In this document: positions 52,134 to 58,610 of the stretch, piece by piece
How the letters are laid out: each line of letters starts with the position of its first letter
How positions within the stretch are numbered: position 1 is the first letter of the stretch
Assembly (NCBI GenBank): GCA_964526295.1
Contig: CAZGKW010000027.1
Span: 1 to 58,610, forward strand
Source: CAZGKW01 sp964526295
GTDB lineage: Bacteria > Planctomycetota > Phycisphaerae > FEN-1346
Reading direction: 5' to 3'
DNA length: 58,610 nt
Made by a program: the position numbers and the translations under genes
The notes under the pieces: generated by a model
What the model was told of the DNA's origin: nothing
Database searches by the model: none
The model's input: the letters and a program-made list of their open reading frames with translations, nothing else

Positions 52134-53384
52134 TCACTCGAAGGCCATGCGCGCCGGGCCCACCAGGTAGATCGGCGAGCCCCAGTCGAGCGGCAGCGTC
52201 GTCCGGCCGCCGGCGTCCACGCTGAGCTTCACGGGCCGGCCCAGGTAGTCGTAGGCGTCGGTCAGCGTTCCTTCCAGCCGCACGGCGGTCATCCGCGGCG
52301 AGTTCCATCGGCCCCACAGGTTCCACACGGCGTGCACCGTCGTCCCGTCGGGACGGGTCCAGGCCGGATGGTAGACGAGGCCCGTCTTCCACGGCCGGTC
52401 AAGTGCTGTGGAGCCCGGCGGGCGGGCCCGGATGAGCGTGGCGTAGGCGGTGTACGCCGGCTTCGGCTTGAGGTCATGCTCCAGGATGCCGAAGGCGTCC
52501 TCGTTCTGCTCGTCGGACTCGCGGCGCTCCTGGAACTCGTACCAGAAGCCCCGCTCCAAGCCGGCGTTCAGGGCCAGGAGGTAGGCCCGGGCGATGTACT
52601 GCCCCTGCTGTCGGTCGCTCATCCCCCGCCGGCCCGTGTGCGACGGCCAGCCCCACTCCGTGAACCAGATGGGCTTGTCTTCGACGCCGTGCCGGGCCAT
52701 CAGCTTTCGCATCTCATCCAGGGCGTCGGAGATGTAGGCCTCCGGCGCCCGCGGGTCGCCGTAACCATAGGGCTGGATGGCCATCACGTCGAATTTGCCG
52801 TCGGCCTCCGCCAGGGCCGGCTCCAGGAACGTCCAGTCGAGCCGGGACGTGGCGCCCCAGACCACGGTGGCGTCGGGATCGATCCGCTTGATCTCGGGAT
52901 AGGTGGCCTTCAGGAGCGTCGCGTAATGCACGGGATTAGGGTCCTTCCAGAAGCCCTTCAGGTTGGGCTCGTTCCAGACCTGCCAGGCGGGGACGCGGCC
53001 GCGGAACCGCCCGACGGTCTCGCGGACGAAGGCCAGCCACTCGTCGAGATGCTCGATCGTCGGCTCGGCCCATCCCGGGGTACCGTGCAGGAGACCCAGG
53101 ATGTGGACGCCCGCCTTCTCGGCTTCGTCCACGGCCGTGTCGCACCGGGCGTAGTCCCTATGGCCCTGGCGGCGCTCGATGCCGGCCCAGACGAAGCCCG
53201 TCCGGAGCCAACGGATGCCCGCCTGCCGCATCAGGGGGAGCTCCCGCTGGAGGAAGGGGGACTCGTCGGCGCGGGTCACGTGAGCGTGGACGCCGTAGGG
53301 CGAGGGCGGCGGCGCCTCCGCCGCGGCGGGCATTGATGCAAAGGCGAGTGCCACGAGAGCCAAAGCGCAGAGAGCGTATTTCAT
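52134..53384 (-). CDS. Secreted clan-A glycoside hydrolase (GH39/GH5-like)
   Basis: 416 residues from ATG 53384, which begins a clean signal peptide (MKYALCALALVALAFASMPAAAEA); ATG 53402 is the alternative. TIM-barrel glycosidase with both catalytic glutamates: acid/base in WQVWNEPNLKGFW near residue 150 and nucleophile in IWFTEWGWPSHTG near residue 255. GVHAHVTRADESPFLQRELPLMRQAGIRWLRTGFVW is the typical first strand and helix of GH39-like enzymes. A small C-terminal beta domain follows the barrel. Substrate probably a plant or microbial polysaccharide. Clustered with a Gfo/Idh/MocA oxidoreductase and a sulfatase remnant, as in planctomycete polysaccharide loci. Confidence 0.85.
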   Translation of the reverse strand: MKYALCALALVALAFASMPAAAEAPPPSPYGVHAHVTRADESPFLQRELPLMRQAGIRWLRTGFVWAGIERRQGHRDYARCDTAVDEAEKAGVHILGLLHGTPGWAEPTIEHLDEWLAFVRETVGRFRGRVPAWQVWNEPNLKGFWKDPNPVHYATLLKATYPEIKRIDPDATVVWGATSRLDWTFLEPALAEADGKFDVMAIQPYGYGDPRAPEAYISDALDEMRKLMARHGVEDKPIWFTEWGWPSHTGRRGMSDRQQGQYIARAYLLALNAGLERGFWYEFQERRESDEQNEDAFGILEHDLKPKPAYTAYATLIRARPPGSTALDRPWKTGLVYHPAWTRPDGTTVHAVWNLWGRWNSPRMTAVRLEGTLTDAYDYLGRPVKLSVDAGGRTTLPLDWGSPIYLVGPARMAFE

Positions 53385-53422
53385 CGCATCGTTCCGTGCC
53401 ATGCGAGGCGCGCCGGCTGCCG

Positions 53423-54847
53423 TCACACCGACTCCGGGACGGCGAACGGCGGCCGGGGCGGGCGCGTCAGCAGACGGTCGGCCTCCGCGTCGCCCACGAA
53501 CCGTTCCTTGGCCCCGTCGAACGTCAGATGGCGGCCCAGCCGGTACGGTGTCGCCGCAAGGTCCAGCCCGTTGTCCTTCAGGTGCTCCCGCATCCGCTCG
53601 AACGTCTCGTTCGCGGCATTGTTGTCGCCGAACGGTTTCGCGCTGGAGCCGAACGCGACGTCCTTCCCGAGTCGGTACGAGATATTCCCCAGGTGGCACA
53701 GGCCGGACGAATAGTGGGCGGTCTCGAGGTTCCACAGGAAGTTGTCGATGTCCCGGCGCCGCATGCGGTCGATGAAGCCGCCGAAGCTGCCGCCGTGGCT
53801 CTGCTTCTCCACGTCGGCCTTGGCGACGCTCTCGGGCTTGCTTGTGTCGCCCTTGGGATAGAACTTGCCGCCCGCCACCACGCCTTCCTCGAAGTGGAAC
53901 GTGTTGCCGACGCCCTGCCCGAGGTACTTGTCGGTCTTCAGGCCGCGGACCTCGAAGATGACCTGCGTCTGGCCGTAGTCGAAGACGGCGATCTGGGTGT
54001 TGGCGGTCTCGCCCTGGTCGGTATAGCTGAACCGTCCGCCGACGGCCATCACCTGGCGGGGCCAGGCGGCGTCGGGGACGGCGTGCAGGGCGGCGTGCAT
54101 CTGGTGGGACCCCTGGTTGCCGATGTCGCCGTTGCCGAAGTCCCAGAACCAGTGCCAGTCGTAGTGGACGAGGTTCTCGTGGTACGGCTGCTTCGGGGCC
54201 GGGCCGGTCCAGACGTCGAAGTCGAGCCCCTCCGGCGGGGGCTCGTGCTCCTCGAAGCCGATGCTCCCCCGCCGCTTGTAGCACAGGCCCCGCGAGACGA
54301 GCAGCTTGCCGTAGGTCCCGGCCCGGGCGAGGCCGGCGATGCGGTCGCCCGTGCTCCCCGCCCCGGTCCCGTACTGGACGACCCGCTTGTGCTTGCGGGC
54401 GGCCTCGACGCAGATGCGGCCCTCGTGGACGGTGTGGCTCAGGGGCTTCTCGACGTAGACGTCTTTGCCGGCCTGGCACGCCCAGATGGTGATCAGGCAG
54501 TGCCAGTGGTTGCAGGTGGCGATGGAGACGGCGTGGAGGTCCTTGTCGTCGAGGGCCTCGCGGATGTCCTGGACGCACTTGGGCCGGCGGCCGGTGCGCT
54601 TCTCGACATCCCCCGCGCGGCGCTCGAAGAGCGTCGAGTCGGGGTCGATGAGGTAGGCGACCTCGACGTCCTTCATCTTGGCGAGCGACCCGATGTGGGC
54701 CCCGCCGCGGCCGTGTATGCCGGCCACGGCGGCCCGGATCCGCTCGTTGGCCCCGAGGACTCGGTGGCCGGCATGGCTGACGACGAACGTGCCGCCCGCC
54801 GCCGCCAGCGACCGCTTCATGAACTTCCGCCGCGTGATCCGTGACAT
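53423..54847 (-). CDS. Tat-exported Gfo/Idh/MocA family oxidoreductase
   Basis: 474 residues from ATG 54847, with CAGGAGAG nine bases upstream. A Tat signal is visible (SRITRRKFMKRSLAAAGGTFVV). The NAD(P)-binding half has RAAVAGIHGRGGAHIGSLAKM with GIHGRG as the glycine loop, and the family motif EKPLSHTVHEGR contains the catalytic-type Lys (VYVEKPLS). The second half has DWHWFWDFGNGDIGNQGSHQMHAA, characteristic of the planctomycete exported group. Probably oxidises or rearranges a sugar or polyol in the periplasm. Next gene downstream is the clan-A glycosidase, 38 bp away. Confidence 0.93.
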   Translation of the reverse strand: MSRITRRKFMKRSLAAAGGTFVVSHAGHRVLGANERIRAAVAGIHGRGGAHIGSLAKMKDVEVAYLIDPDSTLFERRAGDVEKRTGRRPKCVQDIREALDDKDLHAVSIATCNHWHCLITIWACQAGKDVYVEKPLSHTVHEGRICVEAARKHKRVVQYGTGAGSTGDRIAGLARAGTYGKLLVSRGLCYKRRGSIGFEEHEPPPEGLDFDVWTGPAPKQPYHENLVHYDWHWFWDFGNGDIGNQGSHQMHAALHAVPDAAWPRQVMAVGGRFSYTDQGETANTQIAVFDYGQTQVIFEVRGLKTDKYLGQGVGNTFHFEEGVVAGGKFYPKGDTSKPESVAKADVEKQSHGGSFGGFIDRMRRRDIDNFLWNLETAHYSSGLCHLGNISYRLGKDVAFGSSAKPFGDNNAANETFERMREHLKDNGLDLAATPYRLGRHLTFDGAKERFVGDAEADRLLTRPPRPPFAVPESV

Positions 54848-55036
54848 GTCGCTCTCCTGATTCGCCCCATCGCGCACGAAAAACCTTTGGCCCATCCGGG
54901 CTTCACGTTACCGCTCCGCCGCCCGTCGTGCAAGCGCCATCGGACCGGCGGCGGCCCTTCGACCAGGCCCAGGGCGGTCCTGTCCTCGATCCTGAGGCTT
55001 CGGACCGAAGGGAGTGTGCCACAGGGCGGCCGGGCC

Positions 55037-55655
55037 TCAAGGCGCGGCCCCGGCGACGAGACGGGCGTGGGGCGGACAGCGGGCCACCCAGGCATGGACC
55101 TTCTCCGAGAGGTCGGCGACTGTGGCGGCGTGGGCCCGGGCGGACCAGAGGTTCGTCGTCTCGTGCGGGTCTTCGGCCAGGTCGAAGAGGTTGCCGTCGT
55201 AATCCTCGCGGTCGGGGGCGTTGGCGGCGAGGTCCCAGTTCAGGTCCATGCGGTACCGGTCCGTGCGGACGCCGGCCCGGACGATTCCATGGCCTTTACG
55301 GACACGCCCGCTGTCGCGGGACCGCGATGCTGCGGGGTACGAGGGCCCCCGTGGCGGACCATTGGGTGGCCGGGCAAGTGAATGACCCGATAGTCGGCGT
55401 CGTCGTACCGCGGGTTGAGCTTCGAGTAGGTGGTGATGTCGGCGAACTGGCAGATGGCGTGGCCCTGGTCCCAGACGTGGTTCGTCACGTGTTGGCAGCC
55501 GGGCGTGTGCCGCTTGCCGAAGCTGGCGGTGGTGTGGCCGCTTGCGCGGAAGACGGTGGGCAGCGGCGCGAACTCCGCCGGCTGGGGGTCGTTGCAGCCG
55601 TAGTTGTGGACCACGCCGACCTCCTGCGGATAACCGGGCTGTCTGGGCCCTGGCC
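55037..55655 (-). pseudogene. Sulfatase remnant with missing N-terminus and deleted core
   Basis: Two pieces of a sulfatase lie in different frames. The upstream piece (about 55655-55380) reads EVGVVHNYGCNDPQP, then LPTVFRASGHTTASFGKRHTP and ADYRVIHLPGHP, matching the early part of the sulfatase fold just after the active-site helix. The downstream piece (about 55375-55037) reads AGVRTDRYRMDLNW then DYDGNLFDLAEDPHETTNLWS, the usual C-terminal signature. The CXPXR formylglycine segment and the whole metal-binding core are absent. The remnant ends abruptly at the stop of the glycosyltransferase gene. Confidence 0.8.
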
Positions 55656-55657
55656 GG

Positions 55658-56947
55658 TCAGTACCAGCGGGCCAGAAGGTGTCTCGATACACCCAGGCGG
55701 CAGCCCAGGACGATGACGTGGTTGATGAGGAACGTTCGGGCGACGCCGATCCGCCGCCACCGCCGGGCCGAAGTGACAACCTCCTTCTCGACCATGGCGA
55801 GCCGACCGCGGCGGCGCAGGCGGCGGACGAAACTCCAGTCCTCGGCGATCGGCACGTCCGGGAAACCGCCGAGGGCCTCGAAATCGCGCCGCCGGACGAA
55901 CAGGGCCTGGTCGCCCCAGGGCTCGCGGCCGTAGACGGTGCGAAGGCGGACAAACCATCGCGCGATGCGCATGGCGGTCGTGTCGAGGTCCGTCCGCCAC
56001 AGGAACGCCCCGCCGACCGATCCCCGGTCGAGCATCGCCTCAAAGACGTCTGGCGCGTAGCCCTCGGGCAAGATCGTGTCGGCGTGGAGAAACAATAGCA
56101 GGTCGGCCCGGGCGCGGGCCGCGCCGGCGTTCTGCTGGCGTGCGCGGCCGGGGGGCGACGTCAGGACGCGGACGCCGAGCCGGGCCGCGATGGCGGCGGT
56201 CTCGTCCGCGCTCCCCCCGTCGACGAGAAGTATCTCGACGCCCGGCGCTCGTGCGGAGCGGATGGCCGCCTCGATCCGCGCCGCCTCGTTGAGGGCCGGG
56301 ATGACGACGGACAGCACGGGTCGGCGCGAATCGAAGAGGCGCCGGGCAAGGGAGAGGTCCTCCGGCCGGTCGACGTCGGCCAGGGCCTCCAGTTGCACTA
56401 CGCGCAGGCGGTGAGATGCGGCGAACCCGAGCGTCTTGTCAAGGACGGATTCGGTCCCCCACGAGACGCCGTCGAAGACGGCCGGGGGGCGTTTGGCGCC
56501 GATCAGCCAGTACCCGCCGTCGCGGGTAGGACCGAGGACGAGGTCGTTTCGTTTGAGGCCCTCAAAAGCCTCACCCAGGACGGTCGCGCGGACAGCGGGG
56601 ACGTCCGTGCCGATGAGCACGGTCCGGCGGGCGCCGGCGGCGTACGCCTCTTGGAGGGCGGACGCCATGCGCCGCCCGAGGTCGCTGCCGCGCTGCCTCC
56701 GGTAGACCAGCCCGGGTCCGAGCCAGCGCCGCATCTTGCGCTCGGACCCGCCGTCGTAGCGGACCTCGACTTGGCGTCCGCGCCCCGCGCCGGCCCATCG
56801 GCGGGCCTCGGACAAGGCGTGCTCCGCCAGGCAGCGGCTGAGGTCGGCGGCGCCGAGCGCGCCGAGCGCGGGAACCAGGCGGGTCTTCGTTTGCCCCGGT
56901 TCCGGGTACCGACCGAAAACGATGAGGCGTTCCGGGCTGCGAATCAT
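55658..56947 (-). CDS. Fused DUF2064 nucleotidyltransferase-like / GT2 glycosyltransferase
   Basis: 429 residues from ATG 56947, which overlaps the stop of the previous gene (ATGA). Residues 1-200 are the DUF2064 (TIGR04282-type) domain: RLIVFGRYPEPGQTKTRLVPALG, GSDLGRRMASALQEAY, VLIGTDVPAVRATVL and LGPTRDGGYWLIG. Residues about 210-429 are a GT2-type (TIGR04283-like) glycosyltransferase: LSVVIPALNEAARIEAAI, VEILLVDGGSADET, GRARQQNAGAARARADLLLFLHADT and GGFPDVPIAEDWSFVRRLRRRG. The two are often adjacent separate genes; here they are one polypeptide joined by a short Arg-rich linker. Substrate unknown. Confidence 0.9.
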   Translation of the reverse strand: MIRSPERLIVFGRYPEPGQTKTRLVPALGALGAADLSRCLAEHALSEARRWAGAGRGRQVEVRYDGGSERKMRRWLGPGLVYRRQRGSDLGRRMASALQEAYAAGARRTVLIGTDVPAVRATVLGEAFEGLKRNDLVLGPTRDGGYWLIGAKRPPAVFDGVSWGTESVLDKTLGFAASHRLRVVQLEALADVDRPEDLSLARRLFDSRRPVLSVVIPALNEAARIEAAIRSARAPGVEILLVDGGSADETAAIAARLGVRVLTSPPGRARQQNAGAARARADLLLFLHADTILPEGYAPDVFEAMLDRGSVGGAFLWRTDLDTTAMRIARWFVRLRTVYGREPWGDQALFVRRRDFEALGGFPDVPIAEDWSFVRRLRRRGRLAMVEKEVVTSARRWRRIGVARTFLINHVIVLGCRLGVSRHLLARWY

Positions 56948-57528
56948 CGTGCCGACTGAGGGGTAAGTGCCTGCAACGCCGCCGCCTGCCCGGCCGAAGG
57001 CGCTAAGGCCGCGGCTTGCGGCGGGCGGTGCCCGCGGCCGGCAACCGGTGTGTCCTCCACGGGCCGGTCGGCGAAGCGGAACGCCGTCCGCACGCGGGCG
57101 TGGGGCTCGCCGTCGATTTCCACGTGGGCGTAGATGACGAAGTTGAGCGGTTCCGCCGCAGCGCCGGGCAGCGCCGCCAGAGCGCTCAGCCACCCCCTCT
57201 TGGGCGGCGGTTTCGTGAATGTCGCGGCCGCACCGGCCGTCCGTATGGCATTCTCCATCATTTCGGCCGACGGCAACCCCGCGCCGCCGAATGTGCGGCA
57301 ACCGAAGCCGTAGCCGGCCTTCTGTCGCTGGGCGGGGGCGATGTCCTGGCCGTCGATCAGCACCGTCGGCGACCCGATGAACTTCAAGGCCGCCGCATCG
57401 TCCTCAGCCGTCACCTCGACCTCGTTGACCTCGGCCTCAATGCCCAGCCGCCCCAGCGTCTCTCTGACGCGACGCACGGTCGGCTTGTGGTTCGGGCAGC
57501 CCTCGAAATAGAGCACGTCGATCTTCAC
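56944..57528 (-). CDS. Thioredoxin-like protein with chimeric C-terminus
   Basis: 194 residues from GTG 57528, overlapping the MerR stop by four bases (GTGA). Residues 1-100 are a thioredoxin-like domain of the mercury-associated type: VLYFEGCPNHKPTVRRVRETLGRLGIEAEV and FIGSPTVLIDGQDIAP. The usual CXXC is CPNH. Residues about 105-120 (KRGWLSALAALPGA) are how MerC/MerT-like membrane proteins begin, but instead of membrane segments the chain passes into EPLNFVIYAHVEIDGEPHARVRTAFRF and an Ala/Pro-rich end that I do not recognise. It looks like a deletion that fused three genes in frame. Confidence 0.7.
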   Translation of the reverse strand: MKIDVLYFEGCPNHKPTVRRVRETLGRLGIEAEVNEVEVTAEDDAAALKFIGSPTVLIDGQDIAPAQRQKAGYGFGCRTFGGAGLPSAEMMENAIRTAGAAATFTKPPPKRGWLSALAALPGAAAEPLNFVIYAHVEIDGEPHARVRTAFRFADRPVEDTPVAGRGHRPPQAAALAPSAGQAAALQALTPQSAR

Positions 57529-57941
57529 CTGACTTCCCCCTCCTCTCGGTCCAGGGCGTCGAGGATGGGGCAGGCCGCACTGGGGCGCCCCTGCTGGCAA
57601 TCGCGAGTCAGCGCCGACAGCGCCCGGCTCATCTTCCGCAGGTCGCTGATTCGCTGCTCGATGTCGGCCATCCTGACCTGGGCCAGTTTCAGCACCTCAC
57701 CGCACCGGCAATCCGGCCCGACCCGCAGATCCAGCAGTTCCTTGATCTCACGGAGCGTAAAGCCCAGCTCCTTGGCATGGCGAATGAAGCGGATACGCCG
57801 GACGGCCTCGAGGTCATATTGCCGGTACCCGGAGGCCCGCCGCGGGGGTTCCTCGACCAGCCCCTTGCGCTCGTAGAAGCGGATGGTCTCCACCCCCACT
57901 CCCGCGCTCCTGGCCAGTTGTCCGATGGTCAACGGCTTCAC
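57525..57941 (-). CDS. MerR-family regulator, mercury-type
   Basis: 138 residues from GTG 57941. A longer frame starts at ATG 57962, but that codon lies inside the -10 box, whereas GGGAGGAGG sits six bases before the GTG. The winged-helix start is KPLTIGQLARSAGVGVETIRFYERKGLV. The dimer helix follows, with effector cysteines in PDCRCGEVLKL and TRDCQQGRPSAACPIL at the spacing of mercury-type MerR proteins, although one extra Cys (DCRC) is present. It probably controls its own operon (thioredoxin-like and glycosyltransferase genes), all joined by overlapping stops and starts. Confidence 0.87.
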   Translation of the reverse strand: MKPLTIGQLARSAGVGVETIRFYERKGLVEEPPRRASGYRQYDLEAVRRIRFIRHAKELGFTLREIKELLDLRVGPDCRCGEVLKLAQVRMADIEQRISDLRKMSRALSALTRDCQQGRPSAACPILDALDREEGEVR

Positions 57942-57960
57942 CGCCGGCCTCCTCCCTACC

Positions 57961-57992
57961 ATGATACACCCCGTACCATACTACGGAATCAA
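57961..57992 (-). promoter_or_regulatory. MerR-type promoter and operator
   Basis: Minus strand: -35 TTGATT (57992-57987) and -10 TATCAT (57966-57961) with a 20-bp spacer, longer than the usual 17 as expected for MerR-activated promoters. Within the spacer lies the dyad CCGTA-GTATGG-TACGG, close to the known mercury-operator pattern. Transcription would begin near 57953, after the apparent ATG 57962. Confidence 0.75.
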
Positions 57993-57999
57993 GGCTCAT

Positions 58000-58610
58000 T
58001 CAGGATTTCTTTCGAGGCGTTCGGTGGACTTCGAAAGCCAGGACCGTCCGGTCGTCGTTCTGTTCGGCCCCTCGCGTGAAACCTTCGAGGTTCTCGGCCA
58101 GCGCACCGACCAGTTCGGCAACCGGCCTTAAACGGCGGGCATCGAGGAGCGCCCCAAGCCGCTCGCGGCCGTAAAAACTGCCGTCGGCGTCCCGGGCCTC
58201 GATCACGCCGTCGGTCACGAAGAGGACCTTGTCGCCGGGTGCCAGCGGCTGCACGCCCTCCTCGACGTCGAGGGTCTCCTTGACCCCCAGCACCATGGCG
58301 CCCGTCGGAGGAAGGCCCTGAACCAAACCTGCGTGGTCCGCCGGCAGGAAGAAGGGCGGCGGATTGTGGCCGCAGTTGACGTATCTGAACTGCCCTGCGG
58401 CCGGATCAACCAGGGCGGCCACCAGGACGACAAAGCTGCCATCGGAGGTGAACGAACAGAGGTCGCGGTTCGCCTGTCGCACGAAGGCCGCCAAGGACGC
58501 ATTGGTCCGTACGCATTCCTGAAACGCCATCTTGACGATGACGGTGACCAGGGCGGCGGCCATGCCGTGGCCGCTGACGTCGGCGAAGACAAGGGCCGCC
58601 CGGCCGTCCC
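58000..58610 (-). CDS. SpoIIE-type PP2C phosphatase, partial
   Basis: C-terminal 202 residues; the gene runs off the right edge. The PP2C-like SpoIIE domain is clear: ALVFADVSGHGMAAALVTVIVKMAF (metal Asp in ADVSGHG), VVLVAALVDPAAGQFRYVNCGHNPPPF, GVQPLAPGDKVLFVTDGVIEARD (metal Asp in VTDG) and EQNDDRTVLAFEV (final DD). Such phosphatases act on anti-sigma-factor antagonists or other Ser/Thr phosphoproteins, usually downstream of a sensor domain, which would lie outside the window. It is 8 bp upstream of the MerR promoter region and reads in the same direction. Confidence 0.93.
   Translation of the reverse strand, partial: DGRAALVFADVSGHGMAAALVTVIVKMAFQECVRTNASLAAFVRQANRDLCSFTSDGSFVVLVAALVDPAAGQFRYVNCGHNPPPFFLPADHAGLVQGLPPTGAMVLGVKETLDVEEGVQPLAPGDKVLFVTDGVIEARDADGSFYGRERLGALLDARRLRPVAELVGALAENLEGFTRGAEQNDDRTVLAFEVHRTPRKKS

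Noticed and set aside
52134..54578. 814-residue minus-strand frame including the clan-A glycosidase
   Set aside because: The upstream two fifths is a shifted reading of the Gfo/Idh/MocA gene; the glycosidase begins at its signal peptide at 53384.

Overview
The window looks like a piece of a high-GC, uncultivated Planctomycetota genome. The evidence is family content rather than phylogeny: a DUF1549/DUF1553 gene, a DUF1501 gene and a PPC-type secreted protein in one operon, Tat-exported Gfo/Idh/MocA oxidoreductases, a sulfatase remnant, a sulfotransferase, many secreted or lipoprotein TPR and phosphodiesterase proteins, and intergenic repeat families of a kind I associate with planctomycete metagenomes (from memory).

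Left part (1-6.7 kb): an accessory island of visibly lower GC. It carries a two-gene Hachiman anti-phage system (hamA 410-1297, hamB 1297-3783), a convergent unknown gene overlapping hamB (3772-4647), and a DUF2924 gene broken by a one-base frameshift and fused to the tail of a helical-repeat protein.

Mosaic array (6.8-17.2 kb): the most unusual part. Fragments and whole copies of a large secreted Ig-like/zincin protein (here 'B') alternate with small secreted proteins (here 'S'). Near-identical 'constant' blocks, two of 745 bp and two shortened, sit between completely different 'variable' stretches. Each constant block holds the 3' end of an S gene, a stop codon lying inside a GC palindrome, and then the middle of a B gene in the same frame. 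One B copy has an intact HEXXHXXGXXH zinc site, one has lost it, one has a Trp-to-stop nonsense codon, and one is only a C-terminal scrap. An AT-rich palindrome occurs four times here, twice exactly at the broken end of a constant block.

Middle (17.2-42.3 kb): chromosomal-type genes. These are a TPR lipoprotein; tRNA-Leu(UAA) with a DUF2267 scrap at its 3' end; a beta-helix protein convergent with a GH65 phosphorylase-like enzyme; the DUF1549-DUF1501-PPC operon; a sulfotransferase; tRNA-Cys(GCA) and tRNA-Leu(CAG); an archaemetzincin followed by an enolase-superfamily enzyme and an aldo/keto reductase; then FemAB-like, DUF192, two phosphodiesterase-like lipoproteins and a zinc-ribbon membrane protein.

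Right (42.3-58.6 kb): a ribose-type sugar ABC transporter on the minus strand, a TPR gene overlapping rtcA, a secreted hydrolase-like protein, then a minus-strand series with an ADP-ribosylglycohydrolase, a clan-A glycoside hydrolase, a Gfo/Idh/MocA oxidoreductase and a broken sulfatase. A MerR-thioredoxin-like-glycosyltransferase operon with a recognisable MerR promoter follows, and the window ends in a partial SpoIIE-type phosphatase.

A theme across the window is that many genes are chimeric, internally deleted or truncated (DUF2924, several B copies, DUF2267, low-molecular-weight phosphatase, FAD reductase, sulfatase, thioredoxin/MerC). This is either real genome erosion and recombination or an assembly problem; read mapping would decide. 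All identifications are from reading the sequence, without database searches.
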